From Ruegeria sp. R14_0 (GTDB taxonomy: Bacteria > Pseudomonadota > Alphaproteobacteria > Rhodobacterales > Rhodobacteraceae): DNA of 64,000 bases. Under the pieces are notes generated by a model. That model was not told the DNA's origin and did not search any database. It saw nothing but the letters and a program-made list of their open reading frames with translations. The stretch spans positions 248,001 through 312,000 of the forward strand of contig NZ_JAGHRC010000003.1 of assembly GCF_017743975.1 (NCBI RefSeq), written 5' to 3'. Every line of letters starts with the position of its first letter. The stretch's first letter is position 1. This document shows positions 26,544 to 36,017 of the stretch, one piece after another. The position numbers and the translations under genes are program-made.

Positions 26544-27652
26544 GGAACGATCCGCATCTCGCTTTCCGGATCAAAGGCCACGGCCTTTTCCATGTTCACG
26601 GCAAAGGCAAAATCCTGACCCGGTGCGACCTCGGCATCCGAGCGCATCCGCGCGATCACATCGCGGCCACCCAACTGCATCGACACGAAGGTGTCCGACC
26701 CGGCCGGTTCTGTCACCACGATGCGGTTGGTCATCTGCGCGATGTTCGAGGATTTGCGGTCTGCCCCGTCCATGTCTGTGATCGTCTCGGGCCGGATACC
26801 CAGCAGGATATCCCGGCCATCCCAGGCGGCCAGATTGTCCTGACTGAACGGCAGTTGCGCCATCGACCCATCATGGACTGCGACCTCGGCATGAGGACGG
26901 CCATTCAAAACGACAACCTTGGCGGGCACCACGTTCATTGCTGGGGATCCCATGAAGGTTGCCACAAAGATATTGGCCGGCGTGTCATAGATCTCCTGCG
27001 GTGTACCCAGTTGCTGAACGTACCCGCCGTTCATCACAGCGATACGGCTGGACAGCGTCATCGCCTCGATCTGGTCGTGGGTCACGTAGACGATGGTGGT
27101 GCCAAGGTTCTGGTGCAGCTTCTTGATCTCGGTCCGCATATCCACGCGCAGCTTGGCGTCGAGATTCGACAACGGTTCATCGAACAGGAACACGTCTGGG
27201 TTCCGCACCAACGCGCGGCCCATTGCGACGCGCTGACGCTGTCCACCGGAAAGCTGTCCCGGCTTGCGATCCAGCAACTGCTCGATCTGCAACAGCTTGG
27301 CGACCTCTGACATCGCCTTGTCGCGTTCTGGCTTGGGAACGCCGTGCATCTCAAGGCCAAAGGTGATGTTCTGTCCCACGGTCATGTTGGGGTACAAGGC
27401 ATAGCTTTGGAACACCATCGCGATGTTCCGATTGGACGGGTGCACCCCGTTCATCACCTGTTCCTTGATACGTATTTCGCCGCTGGTGATCTCTTCCAGC
27501 CCCGCGATCATGTTCAGCAGAGTTGACTTGCCACAGCCCGACGGGCCGACAAGCACCAGAAACTCACCCTCCTGCACTGAGATATCGACCTTGTGCAGAA
27601 CCTCGACCGCCCCGTAGGATTTGGTCGCGTTGTCTATGTCCAGAAAACCCAT
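26540..27652 (-). CDS. Sugar-type ABC transporter ATP-binding protein (UgpC/MalK-like)
   Basis: 370 residues: Walker A GPSGCGKSTLLN, signature LSGGQRQRVAMGRA, Walker B VFLFDEPLSNLDAKLR, switch His in VTHDQIEAMTL, and a C-terminal TOBE/MalK-type regulatory domain. Overlaps the second GMC gene by four bases and follows the permease gene closely. It energises the importer formed with the next two permeases and the binding protein. Confidence 0.93.
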   Translation of the reverse strand: MGFLDIDNATKSYGAVEVLHKVDISVQEGEFLVLVGPSGCGKSTLLNMIAGLEEITSGEIRIKEQVMNGVHPSNRNIAMVFQSYALYPNMTVGQNITFGLEMHGVPKPERDKAMSEVAKLLQIEQLLDRKPGQLSGGQRQRVAMGRALVRNPDVFLFDEPLSNLDAKLRVDMRTEIKKLHQNLGTTIVYVTHDQIEAMTLSSRIAVMNGGYVQQLGTPQEIYDTPANIFVATFMGSPAMNVVPAKVVVLNGRPHAEVAVHDGSMAQLPFSQDNLAAWDGRDILLGIRPETITDMDGADRKSSNIAQMTNRIVVTEPAGSDTFVSMQLGGRDVIARMRSDAEVAPGQDFAFAVNMEKAVAFDPESEMRIVP

Positions 27653-27658
27653 CAGGCC

Positions 27659-28540
27659 TTATCCTTTCACGGAACCCGCCATCAGGCCGCGGACGAAGTA
27701 CCGTCCGGCCACGATGTAGACGAGCAAAGTTGGCATGGCCGCCAAAATGGCGCCTGCGAAATGAACGTTGTATTCCTTCACACCGGTTGACGACTGCACC
27801 AGATTGTTCAGCGCCACCGTCATCGGCTGACTGTTGGCATCGGCAAAGGACGCGCCGAACAGGAAGTCATTCCAGATGTTGGTGAATTGCCAGATGATCG
27901 ACACCACGGCGATCGGCCCGGAACTGGGCAAAAGGATGCGCCAGAAGATCTGGAAAAAGCCCGCGCCGTCGATCTGGGCCGCCCGGATCAGCTCGGTCGG
28001 GAACACGGCGTAGTAGTTGCGGAAATACAGCGTGGTGAAGCCGATCCCATAGACCACATGCACCAGTGCAAGGCCCCATGTCGTACCCGCCAGCCCGATG
28101 ATGCCCAGCATTCGCGCCATCGGAATCAGCACGATCTGGAACGGGATGAAGCAGGCGAACAGCATCAGGCCGAACAGGATGGTGTCATACTTGAAACGCC
28201 ATTTGGTCAGCACGTAACCGTTCAGCGCGCCAAGTATGGTCGAGACGATCACCGCCGGAACCACCATCTTGATGGAGTTCCAGAAGTACGGCTTCAGACC
28301 CGTCGGATCGACACCGATCTGAGCCGAGGACCAGGCCTTGAACCAAGGCTCTAGCGTGAAGACCTGCGGCAGGTTCATCATGCCGCCGCCCGTGATCTCT
28401 TCCAGCGGTTTCACCGAATTCACCAGCATCACGTAAAGCGGCAGCAAGTAGAACAGACCGAACAGCAGCAGCACCAGATAGATCAGCGTACGCGTGACGC
28501 GGCCGGTGCGGATTGCGGTATCCTGAGTTGCTTGGGACAT
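27659..28540 (-). CDS. Carbohydrate ABC transporter permease (MalG type)
   Basis: 293 residues with six predicted membrane segments and the EAA loop ELIRAAQIDGAGFFQIFWRILLPSSGP that contacts the ATPase. N-terminal TLIYLVLLLFGLFYLLPLYVML and C-terminal YFVRGLMAGSVKG are typical of MalG/UgpE permeases. Its ATG overlaps the stop of the partner permease at 28540. The import substrate is likely a sugar, polyol or glycoside by family. Confidence 0.92.
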   Translation of the reverse strand: MSQATQDTAIRTGRVTRTLIYLVLLLFGLFYLLPLYVMLVNSVKPLEEITGGGMMNLPQVFTLEPWFKAWSSAQIGVDPTGLKPYFWNSIKMVVPAVIVSTILGALNGYVLTKWRFKYDTILFGLMLFACFIPFQIVLIPMARMLGIIGLAGTTWGLALVHVVYGIGFTTLYFRNYYAVFPTELIRAAQIDGAGFFQIFWRILLPSSGPIAVVSIIWQFTNIWNDFLFGASFADANSQPMTVALNNLVQSSTGVKEYNVHFAGAILAAMPTLLVYIVAGRYFVRGLMAGSVKG

Positions 28541-29433
28541 CAGCGTTTCTCCCGCAATTCGGCGTAGAGATAGGGGATCATGATTGCCGCAATGGTCATC
28601 AGCATGATCGTGGCCGAGGCCGCACCGATCCCCATCTGGTTCCGCGTGAAGGTGTAGGAATACATAAAGGTTGCGGGCAGCTCGGTCGCACGGCCCGGCC
28701 CACCACCGGTCAGGGCGATCACAAGGTCAAAGGTCTTGATTGCAAGGTGGCTGAGGATCACGAAGGCCGACAGGAACGCAGGACGTAGCTGCGGGATGAT
28801 GATCCGGCGATAGAGGTTCCAGTTCGAGGCCCCATCCATCTGCGCGGCCCGCAGGATTTCATTGTCGATCCCACGCAGGCCAGCCAGAAACATCGCCATC
28901 ACGAAGCCGCTGGTCTGCCAGACCGCTGCCATGACGACCGTGTAGATTGCGTAATCCCGGTTCTTGATCCAGTCGAACTCGAAACTGGTCCAGCCCCAGG
29001 TGTGCATCACGTTTTCCAGCCCGATGCCGGGGTCCAGGAACCACTTCCAGGCGGTACCGGTCACGATGAAGCTCAGCGCCATCGGGTACAGGTAGATCGG
29101 GCGCAACAGACCTTCGCCGCGGATTTTCTGATCAAGGAAGATCGCCAGACCAAGACCGATGCACGTGCAGATCACGATATAGAGGCTCGCAAAAATCCCC
29201 ATGTTGATCAGCGAGGTTTCCCAATGGCTTAACCGCCAAAGCTTATCGTAATTCTCCCAACCTACCCAGCCATAAGTTGGCAGGATTCGGCTGTCGGTAA
29301 AGGACAGGTAGACCGAGAACAGAATGAACCCGTAAACAAAGACCAGCATCATCGCCAGCGATGGTGACAGGACCAGTTTGGGTATCCAGTTCTGAAGGCG
29401 TGTCTTGATATCCGCGTCGGCTGATCCAGCCAT
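28540..29433 (-). CDS. Carbohydrate ABC transporter permease (MalF type)
   Basis: About 297 residues from ATG 29433, which is preceded by AGGAGG at good spacing; the longer frame to 29505 lacks that. Six membrane segments, SLSPSLAMMLVFVYGFILF-like first helix, and the EAA loop EILRAAQMDGASNWNLYRRIIIPQL. It forms the heterodimer with the MalG-type permease. About 100 bases separate it from the binding-protein gene, with a hairpin between them. Confidence 0.92.
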   Translation of the reverse strand: MAGSADADIKTRLQNWIPKLVLSPSLAMMLVFVYGFILFSVYLSFTDSRILPTYGWVGWENYDKLWRLSHWETSLINMGIFASLYIVICTCIGLGLAIFLDQKIRGEGLLRPIYLYPMALSFIVTGTAWKWFLDPGIGLENVMHTWGWTSFEFDWIKNRDYAIYTVVMAAVWQTSGFVMAMFLAGLRGIDNEILRAAQMDGASNWNLYRRIIIPQLRPAFLSAFVILSHLAIKTFDLVIALTGGGPGRATELPATFMYSYTFTRNQMGIGAASATIMLMTIAAIMIPYLYAELREKR

Positions 29434-29492
29434 GGCGCGCCCTCCTCGTTCGAGTGGTGGTATGTTGGAGCTTTTGCGCCCTCTTGGTGACA

Positions 29493-29512
29493 GGGCGGCA
29501 GACACGCCGCCC
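29493..29512 (-). terminator. Hairpin between binding-protein and permease genes
   Basis: GGGCGGC-N6-GCCGCCC forms a seven-pair GC stem in the gap after the binding-protein stop. Such intercistronic stems commonly protect the 5' message and reduce read-through, giving more binding protein than permease. No T tract follows, so partial termination or mRNA stabilisation is more likely than full termination. Confidence 0.5.
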
Positions 29513-29534
29513 CATCGGGAGGATCACTGTCGGA

Positions 29535-30785
29535 TCACTTGGCGATCGAAACCGCGTCGACCAGCTCGACCACTGCGGTCTCGCTGTCATACTCGCCGTT
29601 GAAATGCGCGGTGACGACGTCATAGACCGCGTTCTTCACCGATGCCGGTGCCGCGTGGCCGTGAGCCATCGAACCGAACAGGTTGCCCGAGGATGCCGCA
29701 GCGGCCAGATCCTTCATACCCTGCTGACCGCAGGCATCCAGATCGCTGCCGTCCACATCGGTACGCGCAGGGACCGACCCCTTAACCTTGTTGAAGGCAA
29801 TCTGGAAGGATGGCGACAGAATTGCGCTCGCCAATGCAGCCTGTTCAGCCGAAACCGCGCCGCCCTGATCGAACATCATGAACTGGTCGGCGTTGAACGT
29901 GACCTGATCCTGTGTGCCCGGGAAACGGAAGCACAGGAAGTCCTGGCCCGGCACTTTGCCAGCGTTCAGGAATTCGCCTTTGGCCCAGTCGCCCATCATC
30001 TGGAAACCGGCCTCACCATTGATGACCATGGCGGTCGCCAGGTTCCAGTCGCGACCCGAGAAGTTCTCATCCACGTTGTCGCGGATAAATGCCATACGGT
30101 CGAACGCTTCTTTCATGGCGTCGCCACCAAGCGTTTCCTCGTCCAGGTCAATGAACGCAGCCTTGTAGCCATCCGGACCCAGCGTGGACATCGCCACCGC
30201 GTCGAACACGGTTGCATCCTGCCACGCCTGACCACCATGTGCGATCGGGGTGACACCGGCTGCCTTCAGCGCCTCAACAGCCGCAACGAACTCGTCCCAG
30301 TTGGTGGGTTGCGCGATGCCGTTTGCATCCAGGACTTCTTTGTTCGCCCAGACCCAGTTGGTCGAATGCACGTTCACAGGGGCCGAAACCCATTTGCCGT
30401 CATGCTTGGCGAAAGCCTTCAGCGCGTCCGGCACAACGTCGTCCCAGCCTTCTTTGGCCGCTACATCGTTCAGGTCCGCCAGTGCGCCCTGATCGGCCCA
30501 GTCCAGAATGTCAAATCCCAGCGCCTGCACGGCTGTCGGAGCATTGCCCGCGGTGACACGCGCACGCAGAACGGTCATGGCCTGTTCGCCACCACCGCCG
30601 GCAACCGGCATGTCGGTCCAGCCAATGCCCTGACCGGACAGATCGTCCTTCAGAACGTTCAATGCAGCAGCTTCACCACCCGAGGTCCACCAGTGCAGAA
30701 CCTCAACCTCTTCAGCTTGCGCCATGCTGGTCGTGCTCAGCAGACCCGCCACAATCAGCGATTTTGTATTAAGCAGTTTACGCAT
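29535..30785 (-). CDS. Carbohydrate ABC transporter substrate-binding protein
   Basis: About 416 residues from ATG 30785, with GGAGGAAAC just upstream. Signal peptide [24 protein letters not shown], then the mature [14 protein letters not shown] start typical of family 1 sugar-binding proteins, with [15 protein letters not shown] and [13 protein letters not shown] segments. It delivers the substrate to the two permeases below. The family suggests glucose-like or polyol ligands, but the identity is not readable from sequence. Confidence 0.92.
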   Translation of the reverse strand: MRKLLNTKSLIVAGLLSTTSMAQAEEVEVLHWWTSGGEAAALNVLKDDLSGQGIGWTDMPVAGGGGEQAMTVLRARVTAGNAPTAVQALGFDILDWADQGALADLNDVAAKEGWDDVVPDALKAFAKHDGKWVSAPVNVHSTNWVWANKEVLDANGIAQPTNWDEFVAAVEALKAAGVTPIAHGGQAWQDATVFDAVAMSTLGPDGYKAAFIDLDEETLGGDAMKEAFDRMAFIRDNVDENFSGRDWNLATAMVINGEAGFQMMGDWAKGEFLNAGKVPGQDFLCFRFPGTQDQVTFNADQFMMFDQGGAVSAEQAALASAILSPSFQIAFNKVKGSVPARTDVDGSDLDACGQQGMKDLAAAASSGNLFGSMAHGHAAPASVKNAVYDVVTAHFNGEYDSETAVVELVDAVSIAK

Positions 30786-30841
30786 TCTTGTTTCCTCCCT
30801 TAATGCGTTCTTCTTATTCGGGACCGATCCGGTGCCCGGTC

Positions 30842-32365
30842 TTAATCTTGCGGAACCCATGGCGCGCGGCTGTTGCCGATGCGCATGACCACTGATTTCA
30901 CTTCGAAAAATTCCTCGAACCCGTAGCGTCCGATTTCCCGCCCCTGCCCGGACTGCTTGAACCCACCGAAGGCAACCTCGGGGAACCCGTCCATCCAGGT
31001 GTTGGTCCAGACCGTTCCCGTTTCTGCACGACGGGCGAATTCCAGGCAGGTATGGACATTCTCGCTCCAGACCCCTGCCGACAGACCGTAAGCGCTATCA
31101 TTGGTCAGCGCGACGGCTTCGTCCAGTATTTTGAACGTCAGAACGGATAGAACCGGGCCAAACACTTCGTCCCGCGCAATCGGCATTTCCGGCTGAACGT
31201 TCGTAACGATGGTAGGCTGATAGAACTGATCGCCCAGCCCTTCGACCTGCAGCGGCGCACCGCCCAGGGCGATGGTGGCACCTGACGCCTGCGCCTGTTT
31301 AACGTAGGCATCGATTTTCGAGTTATGCTCGGGCGTGACAATCGCGCCAACCTGCGTTGTTGGATCCAGAGGATCGCCAAACTTGACCTTGCGCGACAGT
31401 GCAACGACACGTTCGCGGAAGTCATCGGCAATATCTTCATGCACGATGATGCGGCTGCTGGAGTTGCAGCACTGACCGACATTGAAATAGACACCGAACA
31501 CGACAGCATCCGCAGCCGCGTCCAGATCAGCGTCCGGAAAAATGACCTGCGGGTTCTTGCCCCCAAGCTCCAGGGCAACCTTTTTGAGCGTGTCCGACGC
31601 AACCGCGCTGATCGTCTTGCCTACGGCGGTCGAGCCCGTAAAGCTGACCATGTCCACGCTGTCGTGGCTGGACATCAAACTGCCAACTGGAACGCCATAG
31701 CCCAAAACGATGTTGCAGACACCTGCAGGCAGTCCGGCCTTAACCAGCAGCTCGCCAAGCATCAGGGTTGTCGACGGAGTCATTTCGGATGGTTTGACAA
31801 CAACGGTGCAGCCTGCGGCCAGTGCAAAGGGCAGTTTCTGGCTGAGAATCCAGAATGGGAAGTTCCAAGGTGTGATGATCGAAACGACTCCGATGGGTTC
31901 CTTCAGCACGACGCCCATCATATCAGCGCCCAGCGTATTGTGACTGTCACCGTGGGTGCTGCGCGCCAATGAGGCCGCGTAGCGCCACAGGTCGGCGGCG
32001 CCGCCAACTTCGCCTTTGGATTGGCTGATCGGCTTGCCGCTCTCCAGCGTTTCGATCAGGGCGATGCGGTCGACATTCTGTTCGATCAGGTCCGCAACTT
32101 TCAGCAGAACGGTGGCGCGTTCCTTGCCCGAAGCCCGGCTCCAGATACCGCTGTCGAATGCTTGACGTGCGGCTTGGATTGCGGCCTCGGTCTCAACCTC
32201 GCTACCCATGGCGGAACGGCTGACGATATAGCCGTGCGAGGGTGAGCGACGCTCGAACGCATCGCCCGACGCGCTGTCCTGCCACGTGCCATCAATAAGG
32301 TGCCGACCTTCAAACAGAGGCGGCAGCTCGAACGGGATGGCAGGGTTGATGGTGATGTCTTTCAT
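30842..32365 (-). CDS. NAD(P)-dependent aldehyde dehydrogenase (betaine-aldehyde type)
   Basis: 507 residues from ATG 32365; the upstream extension overlaps the hydratase gene. ALDH motifs in order: [19 protein letters not shown], catalytic Glu in LELGGKNPQ, catalytic Cys in [11 protein letters not shown], and [10 protein letters not shown]. The C-terminus includes [20 protein letters not shown]. It should oxidise the aldehyde made by the operon's GMC or SDR enzymes to an acid, which the CoA-transferase could then activate. Confidence 0.92.
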   Translation of the reverse strand: MKDITINPAIPFELPPLFEGRHLIDGTWQDSASGDAFERRSPSHGYIVSRSAMGSEVETEAAIQAARQAFDSGIWSRASGKERATVLLKVADLIEQNVDRIALIETLESGKPISQSKGEVGGAADLWRYAASLARSTHGDSHNTLGADMMGVVLKEPIGVVSIITPWNFPFWILSQKLPFALAAGCTVVVKPSEMTPSTTLMLGELLVKAGLPAGVCNIVLGYGVPVGSLMSSHDSVDMVSFTGSTAVGKTISAVASDTLKKVALELGGKNPQVIFPDADLDAAADAVVFGVYFNVGQCCNSSSRIIVHEDIADDFRERVVALSRKVKFGDPLDPTTQVGAIVTPEHNSKIDAYVKQAQASGATIALGGAPLQVEGLGDQFYQPTIVTNVQPEMPIARDEVFGPVLSVLTFKILDEAVALTNDSAYGLSAGVWSENVHTCLEFARRAETGTVWTNTWMDGFPEVAFGGFKQSGQGREIGRYGFEEFFEVKSVVMRIGNSRAPWVPQD

Positions 32366-32369
32366 ATCG

Positions 32370-33137
32370 TCAAAGGCCCGAAAATGTGGGGTTTCGTTTT
32401 TCCATGAACGCCGCGACACCTTCTTCGCGGTCCGCCGAGGCGGCGATTGCCGCACTGCCAAGGGCTTCGACCACGGCATGGGTGTCTTCACCGACCGCAG
32501 CATGGATCATGTTTTTTGAGATTTCGGTCGCGCGGGGCGAGAGGCCGCTCAGGTCGGCAGTGATCTCAAGCGCGCGCGCCAGAACGTCGTCGGTCACCTC
32601 GGTCGCATAGCCCAGAGCCAGCGCGCGGTCGGCACCGATCCGGCGTCCGAATAGAGCCATCTCCTTCACCGCAGCCTCAGAGATCAAACGGGTCAATCGC
32701 TGCGTCCCGGACCAGCCCGGAACGATCCCGACCTTAGCTTCGGGCAAGGCAAGCGTGGCGCGCGGGGTCATCAGACGCAGGTCACAGCAACTGGCCAGTT
32801 CCAGCCCGCCACCAAACGCGTGTCCGTTGATTGCAGCGATCGTTGGCTTGCCGATCCGTGCCAGACGGTCAAAGATTCGATGCCCGTCCCGGACCCAGTG
32901 GCGCGCGAATTCGGCAGGGCTTAGGCCGCCCCATGCTCCGATATCGGCCCCGCAACAGAACGCTTTTTCCCCTGCGCCGGTCAGAACAAGTGCGCGAATG
33001 GACGTGTCACGCTCGACCTCTTGCAGGCGAGCCTCCAACGCGTCCAGCATGTCCGTGGTCAGAGCATTCAGCTTGGACACGTTGTCCAAGGTCAGGACGG
33101 CGGTCGCACCCTCGGTATGGAACCCGAGACTGCTCAC
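32370..33137 (-). CDS. Enoyl-CoA hydratase/isomerase family protein
   Basis: About 255 residues from GTG 33137, which overlaps the CoA-transferase stop (GTGA); longer starts lie inside that gene. Crotonase-fold features: oxyanion-hole segments KAFCCGADIGA and NGHAFGGGLELA, and the Glu-containing EAKVGIVPGWSGTQRL. It probably hydrates, isomerises or cleaves a CoA ester formed by the CoA-transferase. Confidence 0.88.
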   Translation of the reverse strand: MSSLGFHTEGATAVLTLDNVSKLNALTTDMLDALEARLQEVERDTSIRALVLTGAGEKAFCCGADIGAWGGLSPAEFARHWVRDGHRIFDRLARIGKPTIAAINGHAFGGGLELASCCDLRLMTPRATLALPEAKVGIVPGWSGTQRLTRLISEAAVKEMALFGRRIGADRALALGYATEVTDDVLARALEITADLSGLSPRATEISKNMIHAAVGEDTHAVVEALGSAAIAASADREEGVAAFMEKRNPTFSGL

Positions 33138-34705
33138 AAGGTCATCCCCATCGGCCCGACCGCGAACAGGGACTTGGGCATCTGAACCGCGTTTTCCGCG
33201 ACTTTGACGCGACCACCCGAAGCATCGACAATATCGCGCTGCGCCTCGATCCCGGGCATGATTTCCGTCGCAACCAAACCCTGATCCGTCAGACGGATGA
33301 CGCAACGCTCGGTCACATAGAGAACATCCTGACCAGTTTCGCGGGCGCGACGGCCCGAGAATGTGACGTGTTCAACCTGATCTACCATCTTGGTGAACTT
33401 GCCGGGCGCATTCACGCGAATACCGTCATCCGTCAGATCGATCTTGGCACCGGCTTCGAACCAGCCCGAAAACACGATCTTCTTGGCGCGTGCCGTAATA
33501 TCGACGAACCCACCGCATCCTGCTGTCAGGTAAGGCTTCTTACCCAGCTTGGAGACGTTCACGTTGCCTTCGATATCGACCTCGAGGAACGAGAGGAACG
33601 ACATGTCGAACCCGCCGCCCTGGAAGTAGATAAATTGCTGCGGGGACGGCACGAAAGCATGTGCGTTGGACGCGCAGCCAAAGGCAAAACCGGTCAATGG
33701 AACGCCGCCAACGGCGCCCTGCTCGATCGCCCATGTCACCGCCTGAGGGTGCCCCTCTTCCAACAAGACGCGCGGCACCATCGCGCTGATTCCAAAGCCC
33801 AGATTGGCGCTCATCCCGGTGCGCAGCTCTTGCGCGGCGCGGCGGGCGATGACCTTTTCGACGCCATGCTCGGCCAGCGAAAAGCTGTCCCAAGGGCGCA
33901 TGATCTGGCCAGAGATCGCAGGGTCGTAAGACGTTTCGGTCGTTTGCATCTGCTCGGGATCTTCAACGATCAGATCGACCAGATGCCCCGGCACGCGCAC
34001 ATCATGAGGCCGCAAGCTGCCCTCGGCAGTCACCCGCTGAACCTGTGCAATCACAATCCCACCGTGGTTGCGGACGCAGATCGCTTGCTCTAGCCCGCCC
34101 AGATAGGCGCCTTCGTGTTCGTAGGTCAGGTTACCGAACTCATCTGCCGTGGTCGCGCGCAAGACGCAGACGTTTGGGTTGATATTTGGGAAGTGGAGCC
34201 AGGTCTGCCCATCGAATTCTTTTCTTGCCACGATGGGCGCAGCAGACCCGCGCGCGTTCATTGCGCACCCCTCACGCACCGGATCGACGAAGGTTTCAAG
34301 ACCAACTTGCGTCAGAACACCGGGGCGATGCGCTGCAGCCTCGCGGTGCATGTCGAACAGAATGCCCGATGGCACGTTATAGGCGGCGACCCGATCCTCA
34401 ACGATCATCTTCCAGATTTCCGGCATATCAAGGCTGGACGGCCCCGACGGGTACGACCCGGCAAGGACGCGGCTGAGCAATCCGTCCTGCGCCAGATAGT
34501 CCATCCCCTTCACGCCATACATATCCCCGGCGGCGATCGGGTGAAGCGTGGTGATGTTGCGTGGATGACCCTCTTTGCGAAACCGCTCACCCAGCGCCTT
34601 AAGAACAAGGTCAGGACAGCCCAACGCTGAGGACGACGAAACGGTGACGACCGCGTTGTCCGGGATGTGAGATACGGCCTCGGATACGGAAACAAGCTTG
34701 CCCAT
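33134..34705 (-). CDS. Family I CoA-transferase, fused alpha-beta subunits
   Basis: 523 residues, matching fused acetate/propionate/3-oxoacid CoA-transferases. The N-terminal half carries ALGCPDLVLKALGERF; the C-terminal half has the catalytic Glu in TWAIEQGAVGGVP, and GGGFDMSFLSFLEVD and LTAGCGGFVDIT follow. It moves CoA from a donor acyl-CoA onto a pathway acid, feeding the crotonase downstream. It abuts the Gfo/Idh/MocA gene by one base. Confidence 0.88.
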   Translation of the reverse strand: MGKLVSVSEAVSHIPDNAVVTVSSSSALGCPDLVLKALGERFRKEGHPRNITTLHPIAAGDMYGVKGMDYLAQDGLLSRVLAGSYPSGPSSLDMPEIWKMIVEDRVAAYNVPSGILFDMHREAAAHRPGVLTQVGLETFVDPVREGCAMNARGSAAPIVARKEFDGQTWLHFPNINPNVCVLRATTADEFGNLTYEHEGAYLGGLEQAICVRNHGGIVIAQVQRVTAEGSLRPHDVRVPGHLVDLIVEDPEQMQTTETSYDPAISGQIMRPWDSFSLAEHGVEKVIARRAAQELRTGMSANLGFGISAMVPRVLLEEGHPQAVTWAIEQGAVGGVPLTGFAFGCASNAHAFVPSPQQFIYFQGGGFDMSFLSFLEVDIEGNVNVSKLGKKPYLTAGCGGFVDITARAKKIVFSGWFEAGAKIDLTDDGIRVNAPGKFTKMVDQVEHVTFSGRRARETGQDVLYVTERCVIRLTDQGLVATEIMPGIEAQRDIVDASGGRVKVAENAVQMPKSLFAVGPMGMTL

Positions 34706-35706
34706 CAGAAGCCACCATAATCTACGTTGATACGCTGACCGGATGCTGCGGCCTCGCGCACGCTCAGTGCGACGGACAAGGATTTCACTCCGTCAGGTCC
34801 GTCTGCTGCTGGGCGACCTTGACCTGCGGCCGCGGCAACAAATTCGGAAACGCCCTGGATATAAAGCGAGTGATCCGAGAACGGGATTTCCTCGCGCCCT
34901 TCCTCAGTGACCAATGTGATCTGACCGACCGGGCGCTGCGTCATCACGCCCTCGGCAAAGATCGACCCCTTGGTTCCATGCACCTGCAGGCCCGACCCGG
35001 CAAACGGGTGCGTAAAGCTTTCATGCGTCATGACCATCGCACCAGAGGGCATCGTCCAGACGGACATGCACGAATCCTCGACCCCCTGCCCCATGCCCGA
35101 GCTGGTCATTTGCGCGACCACAGAGACCGGGTCTTCATTCAACAGGAAACGGGTGACATCTGCATCATGTACAACGATGTCCGGGATAACGCCGCCGCCG
35201 GCGTCTGCGGAATTGATCCGCCAGCCTTGCAGGTTCCCCGGCAAATGCACCGCATGGTGAATTCGCAAGGACAGAACATCACCGACGCGCCCACCCGCAA
35301 TAAGGTCACGAATGGTGCGATGGCTGCCCGAACACCGCAGGTGGTGGTTTGTCCCAAAAGCCACGCCCACCGCCTCGGCAGCACGGACCATTTCAGCCGC
35401 TTCAGCTTGTGTCATCCCAAGCGGCTTTTCGCACAGCACATGTTTGCCCGCCGCGATCGCCGCCATAGCCTGAGAATGGTGCTTTTCGTTGGTCGAAGAG
35501 ATGTAGACCGCCTGCACGTCTGGATCCGAAAGTGCCGCGCTCAGATCGGTTGTAGCATTTGGAATGCCATGCTCCTTGGCCCAGACCTGCACCCGGTCCG
35601 GCGAATTGCTTACCACCCAGGTGACGTCATTGCCGACCTGCTGACGCACAGCATCCAACATATACTGCGAAGCTATCGTGCTTGCCCCAACAAAGACCCA
35701 GTTCAT
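34705..35706 (-). CDS. Gfo/Idh/MocA-family oxidoreductase
   Basis: 333 residues. Rossmann start MNWVFVGASTIASQYM, the EKP motif in HVLCEKPLGMT that holds the catalytic Lys, and a C-terminal alpha/beta domain with DIVVHDADVTRFLL. It oxidises a sugar, inositol or similar polyol using NAD(P). It is the first gene of the - strand catabolic run; its promoter carries two LacI-type operators 15-50 bases upstream of the ATG. Confidence 0.88.
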   Translation of the reverse strand: MNWVFVGASTIASQYMLDAVRQQVGNDVTWVVSNSPDRVQVWAKEHGIPNATTDLSAALSDPDVQAVYISSTNEKHHSQAMAAIAAGKHVLCEKPLGMTQAEAAEMVRAAEAVGVAFGTNHHLRCSGSHRTIRDLIAGGRVGDVLSLRIHHAVHLPGNLQGWRINSADAGGGVIPDIVVHDADVTRFLLNEDPVSVVAQMTSSGMGQGVEDSCMSVWTMPSGAMVMTHESFTHPFAGSGLQVHGTKGSIFAEGVMTQRPVGQITLVTEEGREEIPFSDHSLYIQGVSEFVAAAAGQGRPAADGPDGVKSLSVALSVREAAASGQRINVDYGGF

Positions 35707-35720
35707 TTTCCCACCCAGAT

Positions 35721-35765
35721 TTTGGAACGTTCCAAACGTGTAGTGGAACGTTCCAAAATTAGCAA
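35721..35765 (-). promoter_or_regulatory. Promoter with paired LacI-type operators for the catabolic operon
   Basis: On the - strand a TTGCTA (-35, 35760-35765) and TACACG (-10, 35737-35742) are 17 bases apart. One perfect palindrome, TGGAACGTTCCA (35744-35755), fills the spacer. A second, TTTGGAACGTTCCAAA (35721-35736), lies directly after the -10. The two centres are 21 bases apart, about two helical turns, so two repressor dimers would sit on the same face and block the promoter. The sequence is the classic odd LacI-family form with a central CG. The regulator is most likely the LacI protein at 20200-21204. Confidence 0.82.
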
Positions 35766-35926
35766 GGAAAATCTACTGGCAGCAGCAACAGCTCGCGCAA
35801 GGCATCGGCTTTGAGGGTTTCATACGCTGCGATTGAAGTTTTCCAGCTGAGTCCGGCATGTCGTAACCTACGTTCGACGCCCAGTCGTTCAGCCCCTATT
35901 CAGAATCAGTGCGACAAACCTTTCCG

Positions 35927-35969
35927 TTGACTTTCGTTGCAGATGAAACGATATTGTTGCAAATGTAAC
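35927..35969 (+). promoter_or_regulatory. Promoter with two MarR-type operators for the aromatic catabolic operon
   Basis: TTGACT (35927-35932) and GATATT (35950-35955) are 17 bases apart. GTTGCAGATGAAAC (35936-35949) fills the spacer exactly, and GTTGCAAATGTAAC (35956-35969) starts right after the -10; both are imperfect palindromes of form GTTnCA-N2-TGnAAC spaced 20 bases. The first, including its flanking TC, recurs as its exact reverse complement at the MarR promoter at 43784-43799. Repression by that MarR protein is the obvious reading. Confidence 0.8.
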
Positions 35970-36017
35970 GAACCAGTCGACATTGCTCCGACTGCATCGC
36001 ATCTTTGGAGGGCACTC

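Noticed and set aside
29454..30803. 449-residue + strand frame opposite the sugar-binding-protein gene
   Set aside because: Antisense to a binding protein with signal peptide and family motifs.
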